Positions 7,233 to 20,490 of a stretch of 64,000 nt of DNA are shown here, one piece after another. Made by a program: the position numbers and the translations under genes. Each line of letters opens with the position of its first letter. The stretch's first letter is position 1. Origin of the DNA: Labyrinthula sp. Ha (Eukaryota > Sar > Bigyra > Labyrinthulida > Labyrinthulaceae); contig JAALGZ010000002.1 of the NCBI GenBank assembly GCA_015227615.1, positions 744,001 through 808,000 of the forward strand, written 5' to 3'. The notes beneath the pieces were generated by a model, which was not told where the DNA came from, made no database searches, and saw only the letters and a program-made list of their open reading frames with translations.

Positions 7233-9113
7233 TCACAAAGACTGGAAATTATTACTATTTTTTCGTTTTCGTTTCCTTTTTTTACTTCTAGCTCTTCGTT
7301 TACTTTTCGTTTTATTTGTGCGAAACTTCTGGTTACTAGATTCTAAAGATTGACCTTCAATAACTGTTGCTAAATTATTACTTGAAAGCCGAGATGTTGA
7401 TTTTGTAGCCTTTGGGTACGCTAGATGGAGTGATTCTACTGACTCACCTGTTGATCTAGTTTTTCCGGAAAATGCATTCTTCTGGTCTTGAGAAACTTTC
7501 ATTTCCGCAAAAGATCCAACTTTTTCATCTTCAACGAAATAAGAAGATTGTTTTGTTGAAGTAAGGAAACGTGTTGATTCTTTTTCCTCTACAGGAATAG
7601 TTTTCTTTTTTTGTGGTGCTGGTCCTGCTAAACCTTTAACTTTACACAGAGACATAAGAAACTTCACGAAAAGATAACTTGTAAAAAAAAACACTGATCT
7701 ACAAACAGTGTCATCATCTTGATCTTTTAACAAATTTTGATCACTAAGAAATCCACCAATGACAAGAGCATGAGCAACAGGAATTAACAAATTGTACACA
7801 AACACCCATTTAGAGAGATGAGCAACAAGTCGAACTAAAGAAGCATTTGAGGAAACTTGAGAATTTTGGGCTTCAACTTTTTTTTCAATATAAGAACCAG
7901 TAATTAAACCTTTTAAAGTTTTGAAACAATTTGGTCCTACTTTGTTGCTTCGATTTAAAGCAGAAGTGTTTAGACCTAATTTTGTTCCGTATAATTCTCT
8001 TACTTTTCTGATGAAAATAAACAAAGTAAAAAAGAAAAGTAACGCAATTAAAACATCAACAGCCATAAGAATGTTTAAAATGATAGTAAATAAATCTTCA
8101 TTTGCTTCAAAAAAAGTTTCAATTGCAAACACAACTCCAATGGTGAGTAAAATCATCACAAGCACAGAAGCAAATATCCACTTAGAACGAAAAAAATTAT
8201 CTCTCCAAAATTTTTCGTACCTTGAATCAGGACTAAAACAACCTTTTCGTAAAGCATTCCAGTAAATTGCGCAAAGAAGAGTTGAATGAACATTAGCAAG
8301 GATTGGAAACAAACCTAAAAAATCTTTAATTTCTCCAGGCAGTAAAAGAAAACCAGTCCACTGGTAAGCTGTTCTTAACCAGAAACCAAATAGAAAGATT
8401 ATTGCTGTTAGAAATGAGAAAAACGTCTCGAATTTTATCAAAAATCGTCTTGGTGCAGTTGTTGGGTTTAGTTTGATTCGTCTCAAAGTTCTAATTGAAT
8501 AGAAACAAAGACCTAAATGAAAAAATCCAAGAATCATAACAAAAGCAAAATTTTCAACATCATAACACTGTTCAAAAAAGTTTTCATCATCGCATCCATC
8601 AATAATTATAGGTTGTCCATTAAGTAAACCAAAAAGCTCACTCTCAGGGACAAAAAATGTACCAAACACTTCAACGCCAACCTGAAGAAAAGGTAGATCT
8701 CCTTGATTTGGTTTAAAACCAATGTTAAAGACATTTAAAAAATTTCCTGGAGGTAATGGGACCACGTCAATAAAAGCAAGTATATTTAGCTGTTGTGCAT
8801 TTTCATAAGCTTTTGCTTCAGGACAGTTTTCTGTAACAAGAGCCGGAGTAAATAAAATTTGTCCTTCAACTTGGGTTGTGATTGAGTTTAAGTTACAAAT
8901 ATTTTCTTCTGGTGAAAGAGTTACGGCTGTAGTTTGTATTAAGCATTCGCTCGAAAAGTCACCTAAGAAATTTGAGTACCGGGTAGTTCGGATAGGAAAT
9001 TCACCGAAAATGTTTGGGATTGTAAGAGAACTTTGAACAACTTGGAAAAAAAGAAAGAAAGAAACTAATATTTTTGTTTTCATTGCAGAATAAATGCAAG
9101 ATAAGGATTTCAT
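7233..9113 (-). CDS. Secreted-N-terminus seven-span membrane protein (receptor-like, family not certain)
   Basis: 626 residues from the ATG at 9113. An internal ATG at 9083 starts a textbook signal peptide ('MKTKILVSFFLFFQVVQS') and may be the real start. About 150 extracellular residues with paired cysteines follow. Seven hydrophobic segments lie at about 190-209, 229-250, 266-288, 312-334, 343-369, 428-455 and 472-491, with basic loops between them. The last 130 residues are a cytoplasmic tail rich in Ser/Thr that ends in a dense Lys/Arg cluster ('KSKRRARSKKRKRKRK'). Topology (signal peptide, outside domain, seven spans, inside tail) is that of a GPCR-like or TOM1/THH1-like protein. No diagnostic motif such as DRY or NPxxY is evident, so the family stays open. 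No introns needed. Converges on TBCA with 505 bp between. Confidence 0.78.
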   Translation of the reverse strand: MKSLSCIYSAMKTKILVSFFLFFQVVQSSLTIPNIFGEFPIRTTRYSNFLGDFSSECLIQTTAVTLSPEENICNLNSITTQVEGQILFTPALVTENCPEAKAYENAQQLNILAFIDVVPLPPGNFLNVFNIGFKPNQGDLPFLQVGVEVFGTFFVPESELFGLLNGQPIIIDGCDDENFFEQCYDVENFAFVMILGFFHLGLCFYSIRTLRRIKLNPTTAPRRFLIKFETFFSFLTAIIFLFGFWLRTAYQWTGFLLLPGEIKDFLGLFPILANVHSTLLCAIYWNALRKGCFSPDSRYEKFWRDNFFRSKWIFASVLVMILLTIGVVFAIETFFEANEDLFTIILNILMAVDVLIALLFFFTLFIFIRKVRELYGTKLGLNTSALNRSNKVGPNCFKTLKGLITGSYIEKKVEAQNSQVSSNASLVRLVAHLSKWVFVYNLLIPVAHALVIGGFLSDQNLLKDQDDDTVCRSVFFFTSYLFVKFLMSLCKVKGLAGPAPQKKKTIPVEEKESTRFLTSTKQSSYFVEDEKVGSFAEMKVSQDQKNAFSGKTRSTGESVESLHLAYPKATKSTSRLSSNNLATVIEGQSLESSNQKFRTNKTKSKRRARSKKRKRKRKNSNNFQSL

Positions 9114-12100
9114 CACTATAGTAACTTTCTCTAGTTTGCGATATTTTCGGTTCTACCTTTCTTTTTCTTGGTCAGAAAATGGTTTACCACTCTATACTAG
9201 TTACATACACAGTATCAACACACTTTCGTGGAATTATAGACCTACCAGAAGAAAGTTAATTTATGTAATATTCAGCTAGTTGATAATCTATTAAAAAATT
9301 CTACCGGAAGACTTGGTAAAATAGCTGGGAGTTTCGATTTCTGTTTCCGATAATGAACTGTTAAACTCTTCTGAATCAATATATTTGTAAGCTTGAAAAA
9401 CGGGAACCGGGATATATTTTATAAAATTTATGACTTAACTATTATAATAGTTTTCGGGAAACAAAAAATATATACTCAGGAAAGGAAAGAGTTGAGTGTT
9501 GACTTCCTTTGTCTTAAAATAAGTTCTAGATATATTTTACTTGCACTAAGATGTACTAATAATTTCAAGAGAAAGCTAACTTGTCATAGTTCTGCTCTAA
9601 AAGACATTGTCATTTTTCCATGTAGTTAACCACTCATTGATTGCAAGCATTACCACACTCAAAAAATATCAACAGCCTGAGAAAGTTTCTTCATTGATAG
9701 TAAGCAGTAAACTTGAAGTAGTTAAAGATGAAAATAAGGTAACCATACCTGTGAGTAAATTTTCAATGAAGGTCCTGAGGCCTTCTTGGTCCTTAAGATA
9801 AAGCTTTGAAACCAACTCGGGGATATTTAGGAGAGTCTTATGTTTTTTTAGTAATGTATTAGCCCAGTTTTACATGGGCTAAATCAAAATTGCAGGTATG
9901 AAAATGATATTGGGCTAAATAGTCTTGAGCATGATCAACTTAGTTATGGAGAAATGAGTCTGCAAAAATTTTCTTGCTTTTGTGGAAAACTGCAATGGTA
10001 GCGGTTCATATTAACATTGACAAAGCTCTAATGAGCTACACTTTTTGAAGAACAAGAATTATGCCATTGAGGAAATATTTTGTTGTTCTTTTTGTGTAAT
10101 TATGAGAGAACACAGTGGTTTGGTTCTTTGAATATTGTAATTTCATTTCATGACAGTATTATTTCTCCCAGTGAACTAACGAAAGGGGTCTTGGTTTCTT
10201 CAACGATAATGTATGAAAACATCAATTCTATTAGAGTTGGACATGAGTATTAGATAGCTTACATCTATAGGTCCACATGAAAAGTTATACTAAAAGATCT
10301 ATCTGCCTCGCCTCCCTGTATTCTTTATCTCCACCCGTGAGTTTCGGTGTTTGAGGTGGTTCACTTAGTTTCATAATAAAAAACATCATCCAATTTTTGT
10401 TTTCTTGTACATTTTCGTAGAGTAATACAATTCAACAATGGAAAAAGAGTTCCCAAAATATGAGGTCAAACCTTTTAGAATGTTGAATGCGAAAGTTTTT
10501 CATGAGACTAGGACGGGATTTCCTCGGGAGACATGTTTAATTATTCAAGTCTGTGACTATGAGTAACAGAAGTTGCAACTCCCGACATAACATATGGGAA
10601 ATGTCTTATGCTATTATATCCCTCTATGGTTGATTTCATGTCGAGTGCAGCAATTTTGATATAAAAAGGTGGGTTATAAACGTTAAACTACTGTTTCATT
10701 ATCTCTTTTTGTGAAATTAATTTCTGGGCCACTAAGTATTTACCATTTCAACATAGGCTATCATTCTCTTATATGTACTGTTATTGGGTTAACCTCCCAG
10801 GACCAATTTTACTAGTTATTAAGAGTAGGCTTTCTTAAAGACACTACCATAACTTACCGTAAGAAAATTGTCAAATCTCTACAGCGGTACATTCAGTAGA
10901 AAATTTTTGGAGAAATATCTATCACGGTACTGTGTCGCCAGAGAGTCTCGTTAACATACCCTAGTTAAGAGGCATACTCAGGTTAGTTTATTGTTATAGT
11001 GGAAGTATTTCTGCGACAAGAAATAACTTAAAGAGATAGTTTTCACGACTAGAGAATTTTACTATAAACAAGTTAATTTAAATATAATCTAAAAATGGTG
11101 CTCGGAATATTTCTTTTTGAAGCTCGAGAATTCTGATAGGCCTGGAGGAAATTGGTTTGTTGTCTTGTTTACTACAAAACCTTCACTCTCCAAGAAAAGA
11201 AAAGTAATTGCTCAAGAACTAGAAGTTTGCTATATTGCGCTGTGCAGAACCTCATGCACATTTCATATGTTTAGGGCAACATTCACACCAAACCAAATCT
11301 TAGATCAACATATATCAGGCTGATAGGAAACAAAGAAAACTTAAATACATAGAGAACTAAATTATGCATGAAGTAATAGGAAACTAATATAACACCTTTG
11401 CCTCGTTAATAACACCTAAAAAGCTGTCTAATCTACTTCTATACATGGATAAAGGTAGAGTCATATATATATAGTTGCTTTAAGTGCCTTTAGATATGTA
11501 GCAACACTTTACCCTGCATGATGTAGGAAAGTATGTTGTTACCAATAAAAAAGAACAGAACGACTCATAGATCCAGAGAATAAACCAAATAAAAGGAGAA
11601 TATAATGAAAGAGTGACAATACCCATAGAACAATTCAATTTGGTTGTTGGTGTTACACCTCTGAACTCATTCACATGTTATATTAGCTGAACTAAAACTA
11701 CTTAGGCAGAGAATCTACTAACACAAAGCATTAATCGGCTAGATCTTATCTTGAATCTGATTATCAATAAGACACTTAGGATTTTGAGTTCTAGCTAATG
11801 ATTCTGATTCTGTTCTGATTATCATTTCATTACCCAAAATAAATTAGGCCACTCGTCGCTGAACAAAAGTATTTGTTTTTGCAACGCATCTATATTTTTT
11901 ATAAATCAGTCATATGGGTGGGAATAATCCGGTAATAGATCGCATTTAAGAGATATGGCCTAGTTTTTTAATGTTTTTATACAGAACAAAAATGAAATAT
12001 TGTTGTTTCAGTAAATTGGCCCTGGGCCTTATGACCCAGTTTATAACTGTTCAACAATTATTTTCAACAAATACGCAACCATACTTGGGGAATTATCAGA

Positions 12101-15100
12101 ATCAATCTATAAAAAAATTTAAGCAAATAAGCAATTATTGAATTATCAACAAATCAAAATCCATTCTTACACATAAAGGTAGCCAAGAGTTTTAGTTTAG
12201 TGAAAGTGTTAGATCTTAGTGTGAGAAGCTGATTTTACCAAATTATTAAGAGGTTAATGAGCCTATAACTTGAGATTAAACGGTTGACTCATCTTACGCA
12301 AATTTCATTTTTTAATAACAACTCAAGATTCAGTGCTAAGGGTGGTTCAAATCAATTATATTTTATTAGAAAACTAACGGCTTGTAAAAATCACTGTCAG
12401 TTTAAAGTTTTATTTAGCAGACTTAGTTTCACATTGCCATCACTCTTCAAGTCTATTCCCGATTTCAAAGGTAATAGCAAAACTAGAAGCGTATTAAACC
12501 CAACTGCAGAGTAAGAATATTTCCCGAACCTGTACAAATCTACTCTTATAAACCTTACCAAACCAAACAGTTAACTCTATCTGGTAAAACCCGGACAAGA
12601 GAAGTCTAATAGTAGATCTTTCTTCTTGTGGTGCTTAAAGCTCTAGAGCAACATGTGATGATTTTGAAGATAAAAAGTAAACATTTTGAAAGTAAGATTT
12701 AACGATGCAAGTTATTAGAATACAAAATTTGTCAAAACTATTCACTATTCTCTAAGAACTACATGGGTTGTAACTTTAGAAGATACAAAACTTCGGGGAA
12801 AGTGATAAATTGACACGGGGTTAACTGCTTCTGGCCTCGATCAGTTGACTGTTTAGGAGGTACAGATAACATCCATAAAGAGAATTTAACTTGATGTTTG
12901 GACCCTTGATGTAGAAATGGTAAGTATCCATCGTTTATAAGAAATAAAAAGGTTGTCACACGGTACTATACTTCACTTCTAAGAACGGAATGTATATTTG
13001 TGACCAAATTTGTATGAATATTCTAGATTTTGACAGGCTTTAAGACTGCCAACTGTTGAAAACATGGTTATTTCGAAACGAGTCTTTAAGAAAACAATAA
13101 GAACCTGTGCTTCTATAAAGGACATAAAAAATGCTGACAGCAATAAAGATATTTCTTCATTATTTTGATATTCCAGTTAGATTATGACTTTCTCGAAGTT
13201 TTCAGCATAATGTTGTTTACTGTATATTAATACTATAAATGTTATCAGTCAACACAGTTGAGGAAATTAGCAATATAATTTGTCGTATTTGGTTTATGCT
13301 CTCTACTTCCAGATGGCAGGTCTAAAGCTCATAATCTAAGTGATTTAAGAAATACCGTATACTGTCATCATATATGTAGTTGAAACCCAAATGGTAGCAA
13401 GCTACACCCCAACAACCTTTAAAAAGTATTTTTTATCTTTAATAAATCTTTTGTAAAAATAAATTTACAGTCTTAGCATAATTAGAAAATGCAAGTAGTT
13501 GCTATATAATTTCCGAATGTTTTTGGCTATCCAAGAAAGCAGCACATTTCACAGAATGAAATTTTAGGGTTTCTTCTAGACATTTACATACTGCTCCTCC
13601 TAAAGAAAATTATAAAGTGTCACAGGGAAGTTGGATAGTAGAAATACTGTCTGGTTAGCAGTATGATCGAGTACGGTAGTGCAATTTTAGATTTCACTGC
13701 ATCAAGTATTATACCCTCCCCAATCTAAAGTAACAATGATCTCATTATTAAAAGTTAGTAATGCAATTTTAATTGACAGTGGCAATTCAGAAATCAGATA
13801 AGTGATTGTACGCTCGAACCTTAAGTATACCAAAGACCTATTGTTGAGAAATGGGGTGTAAGGAGATAGGGGTTCGGTATCGTAAGGTGTTGCGGAGAAA
13901 GTTACGACTAAATTAGTAGATAATATACTGAGAAAAGTCTTTAGTTTTTGCTTAGCATGGTCTATTACAAATACATTATCTCAAAATTATATATCTAAGT
14001 CTTACACATGACGATGAGCTCTCTCTGATAATATAATTTAGGAATAACTCCAGTTTTTCTTCTATCATCAAATTTTTTCTTTGAACTATGTGCAAGGCTA
14101 ATTAAATTGTTTGATTAAGATTTATGAATTGGGAAGATGTATGAATTAACATAATATGATTTGAGGGCTATGATAGAATCTAATATGTTGCCCAAGGTCA
14201 TAAACATTTCATCAACGAAAGTTGTGAGAAAAGCTTGGATAAATTCTTGTACAATAAGCAGAAAGAAATTTTACTTTTACATTCATAGGTGTTTTCTTCG
14301 TAGTTCCGTCTGATTATCAAAATATTACTACAAAAAAATATAAGAGGAGCTCCCACCCTTCAACATCATTCTAGTTAATTTGCAGTTAGATTATTTAACT
14401 ATCCAATACGTGTTGTGTTGGAATTCATATCCAAAAAAAACTCATAAATACTAATTACCATTTCTTGATTCTAGATATATCGCAAATTATCTATAAAACT
14501 TTTAACCTAACTGAATTTGTGTTTTTTCAATCTGTAGCAGCGACATACGTATTATTGCTAACTTGTCTGTGTTCATAGATTAACAACAGTTAAAATTTAA
14601 CATTAAAATATTGAGTCCGAGTCTTCGAAAAACTATAGATGGCAAAAAAATAATTAGTGGACATAAATTACAGATTTTCCAAAACTTCTTTAAAGTAGAA
14701 TCTGCCGTAGTAATATTTATTCACTGTTGCAAGATATTTCATATATATATGTAATAGATTTGGTGTGCTTAATTTTTTATCCCTTTGTTTTGTTGCATAT
14801 AGCATATAAAGTTAGGTTCTTACATCGATTTATTGAATACTCGTAATTGTTAACAGATAGAGAAATATAAATAGGAAGAATATGAAGTTATTTTTACAAT
14901 ACTATGCTACTTAGGACACACTTTCATTACATTAGAAACACGTTTATAAACTGTTCACTCATACCTTTCACAATCTGACTAGTAGAAGAGAATGTAGATG
15001 TATTGTGCAAAAAAAATCTAAATCTACGATGTATTTTAAAGCATTAATTCACCTCTTGATTTGCAACGAGCTCCAATAATATGTAATAAATACTAAAAAT

Positions 15101-16919
15101 TATCATAAATTTTAGTATAACAGAGATGTTCCACACATCTACGAAGTTTTCTCTTGAGAATTTATTAAAAAGAAATTCAAATTGCAAGAATACATTGTAG
15201 CTATCACCGAGAGAAAAATTTTGTATATAGTTGTTCTTAAGAACTGGTTTTCTATGTAGTAGACTTATCCCATTAAATTTTTATACTTAATAACAGCCAC
15301 CTCTAACTTTAATTATTTTTTGCAATAAAACTTACTTAATTTAATGAAACTACTGATCATTTATATTGTCATAAAAATCAAACTCATATTAAAATTCTTC
15401 TAAAATATTCTAATATGAAATGTAAATGCAAAAAACTATCTACCTACACTTAAGAAGTATTTAGGTGTCAAATTTTAAGTTTTCTGAGTTAGCAAGGAGT
15501 TAGTTTTTTAACGGCCTTCTTATTTGTAAAAAAAGTTAGAGAATACATGATTAATTGGCACATATTTGTTCTAACTGGCCTAAGTTTAAAACTAAGTTCA
15601 TATATCGATGAAAATTTTCATAGACTTGAATCATTTTTAAAATAGGAGGTTTACTGGGATCTTATTCAAATTTAGGCAATTAATACTGAAACTATTTATA
15701 TAACAAAAAATATATTAAATGTAGTACTTAGTCAACCGTTTGATAATTTGATTTACCTAATATTTTAATAAGTGCAACACATATAGAGCCACTGTCACTT
15801 ACTATACTATTTATGTATGGCCGATCAAAATGCTCGGAAGTTAACTTATGACAGCAGAGGATAATCTATACTATGAGAAAATGCCATTGTGATCTGATTT
15901 TCCTAATTTTACTACATTCGACAGGATTAGGCAACGAATATTCTCATTATATATCCTGAAGTCAGGCTAGTACCAACATTATGGTAGGGTTGAAAAACTT
16001 AAAAACAAGAAATATTATCCGTAAATAATATGTAATCCATTTAAGAAACCTCATAAATACACAAGGCGATACCTTAAAATAATTATAATCCATTTCTTAC
16101 GGTATTTTTTGATTCCTAAGCTTCAAAAGAAAATATTTTAGGACTGTTGAAGCAATTAAATCCATTAAAGAATACTTTCAAATGTGAAAATTACATAGAA
16201 AATACATTTTGGAACAGTATGATACGGGGCAATGTCATATATAAAAAATACCTACAGATACCCGTCTTGATGTAAAAGCCAGGTTAAAAAAATCATTCAA
16301 TAAACTTCAGTCCCCAAAATGTAAAGTACCATAGACTATGCAATAAAAACAATAAAAATATTAGTAAATACACTTTGATATTTGCATTGAAATCTCCACT
16401 TAGATTTTCTATTGATATTTTCTTACGTGGAATTCTATGTGATATATGTGATCCTGAAATAAGATTTCTGTTTGATTAAATAATTGATCCATTAAGTTCA
16501 AATCTCAATAACAAGCTTATTAAAACATACATTTTTCCTGGCATTAATTATTATACTTAAAACATAGATGTCTACTTGCATGGGAAGATTCATGTCTTTT
16601 TTATTAGAACGTGATATTTCAAATGGGCTAACCAACACCATCAGAAAGTTAAGTGAGCATAATATCTAGAATGTGTTTGCTTAACATTTTTTTTAGGAAA
16701 AATCAGAAGAAGTTATGATAGGATATTATTTTGTGCTTGGGGTTCATGAGTCCACTTGCTTCTTATTGTCTGAGAAGTGGTGCACATACGTTTTCTATGT
16801 GTTCATGTATTTTACTTTGTGCACAGTTGTCTCAAACCTTGCGCATATTGTTTCGAGTTAAACCAAAATCCGCTTATAAGTCTTTGGGAAACGGAAAATT
16901 TGGAAACAAAGAAACCGTT
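9114..16919. other. Gene desert, A+T-rich
   Basis: About 7.8 kb with no convincing gene on either strand. Open frames here are under 80 codons, which is what chance gives at this composition. Short A/T runs and (TA)n stretches occur (for example around 11,464). The motif TGGGCTAA occurs three times near 9859-9918, twice as an 8-bp inverted repeat. The final part just before 16,920 may be the 5' untranslated part of the LINE, because its reading frame is already open from about 16,731, but no ATG precedes 16,920 except within a stretch lacking family similarity. Confidence 0.6.
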
Positions 16920-19900
16920 ATGAGTACCGGCAACACTCAGGCAGTCGAAAGACAGTCACCAGTCAATGAAGCGCAATATTCCAGAGCAATTTCAATTGTC
17001 TCTGTGAATGTTGACCGTCTCACCTCCTACAAGCTCAGGTCTATCGAGGAATATGCCCTAACTGCCGATACAAACGTCCTTGCAATACAGGAAGTTGGTA
17101 GCAAAGGAGCGGAATACCTCGAAAGAGCGAGCTTCTCTAGACTAAACTGGTTTACAACAGATATCCCTAAGAACAAAGACACAGAAAAAAAGGGAAATCA
17201 ATATTTTAGCAACATACTTCAATAGGAACATGGACAAAGAAACAGAAAAAGTATTTGATGAAGATAGAATTTTAGGTGTTAAAACTAAGCTTAACTCTAA
17301 AAGCTACTACATCATCAACATCTATGCACGACACGCAGGAAAAACAACAAAAGAATACAGCCAGTTTCTAACAAGACTCCAGAAAGCGATCTCACTGAAA
17401 AGGAAAAAAGACCTCATGATAATCCTAGGCGACTGGAACGCTCAAATACGACATAACGAAGTGACAAGAAATGGAAACTACGGATATACGACAAGAACGA
17501 ACAGGAGCGGCAAAATACTTCGGGACTTTTTGAACAAGTACAATCTGGTCATCGTCAACTCATACTTCGCTACTGGTGCAAAGAATACAAATAGTCATGT
17601 AACATACTATTCAAAGCATAAGAATAATCAGAAACGCTCAGAAATAGATTTCATCATAGCGTGTAAAGGCAGCACCCCACTATTCCGAAAAAATCGGATA
17701 AAAAGAAAACTAGGAGAGAAAATCCACAATAGAACAGAGTTTGATCATCAACCAGTTGAAGCACTAGTCTCACAAAAGTTCAGGAAATACTCCAACCAAA
17801 ACCCAAAAATGCATCGAAACTACAAAGAGTTCTTCAAAATTGACGCAAACCGTTGGAAACTAAACGAAGAAATACGACAAGGTTTCGAAGAAGAAATAGC
17901 CAAGCTCCCACCATCCAACAACTCTGGAAAACAATCAAGACTAAACTTCCAAACATTCAAGTCAACAGTAAAACAAGCCATTGAAAACTGTATCCCACTG
18001 GTGACACACGAGTGGCTCTACAGAACATCTTCAGATAGAACAGAAACTCTATTTGAAATAAGAAGAAGACTGTGGAAATCTCTAACTGAAAATGAATCTA
18101 AAATACTAAAAAAGATGATAAGAAAAAGTACCTTGAATGACTACAAAACCTGGATGGACTTCCAAGTAAGAAGAATAGATACAGCTATGGCAAAGAATGA
18201 TATCCATGAAGCTTTCAAACAAGCAGAAAGGATAGTAGGGAAAAAGCGGAAACCTCAACGCACCATTACCATGGAAGATGGAAAACACATAAACGATAAA
18301 AAACGAGTAAAAGTATTCCAAGAATACCTTGAACTCACCCAAAGGAACAGAGAAGAAAACATCATGGACAACGTGCTGGATATTCTTGAAGCCAAAGCTG
18401 AAGATACAAATATATCTCCTCCAACTTTAGAAGAACTTGAAGAGACGGCGAAAACACTAAAGAACTATAAAGTACCCGGGCCTGATGGAATCACAAACGA
18501 AATCCTAAAGAATAACAAAATAGTATTGAAATACTTGCAGCAACTTGCAGAAGAACTATTTTTAGATCCAAGGTGCCTGAACAAAGATGAGCTTATATCT
18601 CTCTCTACTGGGAACATCATCTTCCTATACAAAAAAGGAAACCGTCAACTTCCTTCCAACTATAGGCCAATATCCTTGATTAACACTTCTTACAATCTAA
18701 TCACTAAAATAATAAACAATAGACTAAAGAATACCCTGAAAAGAACAGTAGGAAACTACCAGTCTGGATTTAGAGAGAATACGGGAACTAGACAAAAATT
18801 CAACTTCTCTTGAACCGCTGTAAACTCAGCCAAATGGAGAACTCGAAGATACTATGTCTCTTTATAGATTTCAAAAAAACTTTTGACTCTTGCAAACATC
18901 CTTTCCTCGAGCTTAGCTTAAAAGAGAGAAAAGTTCCTGCTAACTTTATCAATATAATCCTTTACCTATATAAATATGCTATAGTCCAAGTAAAGATAGG
19001 AAAACATATAAGTGACAGAGTAGAAATAAACAAAGGCGTGCTACAAGGTGATTCACTAAGTCCCACGTTATTTGTACTTGCTCTGGACTCTCTGCTTCGA
19101 AGGATAATAAAGAAAATAAACTTGAACTTTCCAGAAGCAGAATTCTCCTTTCAAAATATTCTTGGATTTGCTGACGACCTTTGTATCATGAGTAAAGATA
19201 GAAACATCTTGAAACACTTTGTTCAATATACAGAAGAGCTCTCACAATTGTCTGGCCTAAAGATAAATACACAGAAAACTCAACTCATGGGAATAGTCAG
19301 GAGAAGGAAGCTCAAAGATAAGCTTTCAGACACTGCAATTCAACAACTGGTCAATAAACACACCTGCATGTCTTGTTCCAGAAACTTCTCGTCAAAAGAT
19401 GCCCTTGTAGGACATAAAGCACAGTGTCTTGGACCGGGAACCGCGTTAGTTCGAAGTAGAAAGGGCACTACAGCAGTTGCTGCAGCTGAACTAAACTTCC
19501 TCTACAACAACATCCCAATAGAAGAAAACCTGGAAACCAACCTTGGAACCATCAAAGGAGTAAAAACCTTTAGATACCTCGGAGTGGATATAACAGCAAC
19601 AGCTGAAACTCACGTTGACCCATCCGCTAGAATACGCCCTGCACAGGAAACTCTTCGGAAACTGCAGCCAATACTGCGGAATAATATGCTGACTGCCAGA
19701 AGAAAAAAGAACATAGTGAAAGCACTAGTGGTCTCAAAAATCCAATACGACAGCGAGTTCTGGAACCTGGAAAATCAAAATATAACTAAGGCCTTGAACA
19801 AACTCTCTAGAGATATAAAACGCGCCCTCCTCCAACCTAATCCAACGCAGCCACTTGAACACACGAAACAGGCCAATACCCTCAAAGCCAGTGATATAAA

Positions 19901-20168
19901 CATCCTAAAAATATTAAAGGAAAAACAAAAAAGCTGGCTGGAAACATGCACAACGGCAGAAATAGATATGGAACTGGCGGAATCCTCAAGGAAGCTTGAA
20001 GCATATCTTTTTCCACAAACTGCTACTCCAACTGAAGACTTGAACGTACCACTGGAGCATATAAGAGAAGAACTAGAACACCATGAACCACGCCCTCCCC
20101 TTCACCCACCACCACCCGGGGAGAACATGCTAACCCCACCACAAATGACACCAAAAACAACACCTTAG
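16920..20168 (+). pseudogene. LINE endonuclease-reverse transcriptase reading frame, two frameshifts
   Basis: Three consecutive open segments: 16,920-17,225, 17,230-18,813 and 18,810-20,168. The first shift falls by the A-run near 17,188-17,194, the second near 18,790-18,813, and the second restores the original frame. A single frame would give about 1,080 residues. Endonuclease motifs: 'VLAIQEVGS' (catalytic Glu), 'IINIYARH', 'IILGDWNAQI' (GDWN) and 'SEIDFII'. Reverse transcriptase motifs: 'VPGPDGITNEILK', 'NYRPISLINTSYNLITKIINNRL', 'LFIDFKKTFD', 'GVLQGDSLSPTLFVLALDSLL' and the catalytic 'FADD'. After the palm comes a C-x2-C-x12-H-x3-C finger (19,364-19,427 region), then 'FRYLGVDI' and 'KALVVSKIQYDSEFW', typical of the C-terminal half of APE-LINE proteins. 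Whether it is still active cannot be told. The clade is not assigned. Confidence 0.93.
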
Positions 20169-20490
20169 CTTATCACTTGATAAAACTCCCATGTGCATTT
20201 AAGATAACTTCGACCCTCGGTTGCTTCTTGGATGGATAACTGGAGCATGCTTATCTGGATCTCTTCATAAACCACGATTATCTTGTAAAACAGAACGATA
20301 AGCGACAATAGAAGTAAAAAACTGGTGCAGGACATCTCGATATGATCAATAAAGGAACTTGAAACAATTTATTTGATATCAGGAACACTGGATATGACGC
20401 ACGACAATATCTCAATCTCTTTCATGATTTCTTGCGTGATTTATGAATTTCGATTTGGATTGTTCACAAATTTTGGGAAATCGCGATTTT

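Noticed and set aside
9607-9801. 64-codon open frame with protein-like composition
   Set aside because: No ATG-supported context, no homology that I recognise, and it is one of many such short frames in the desert.
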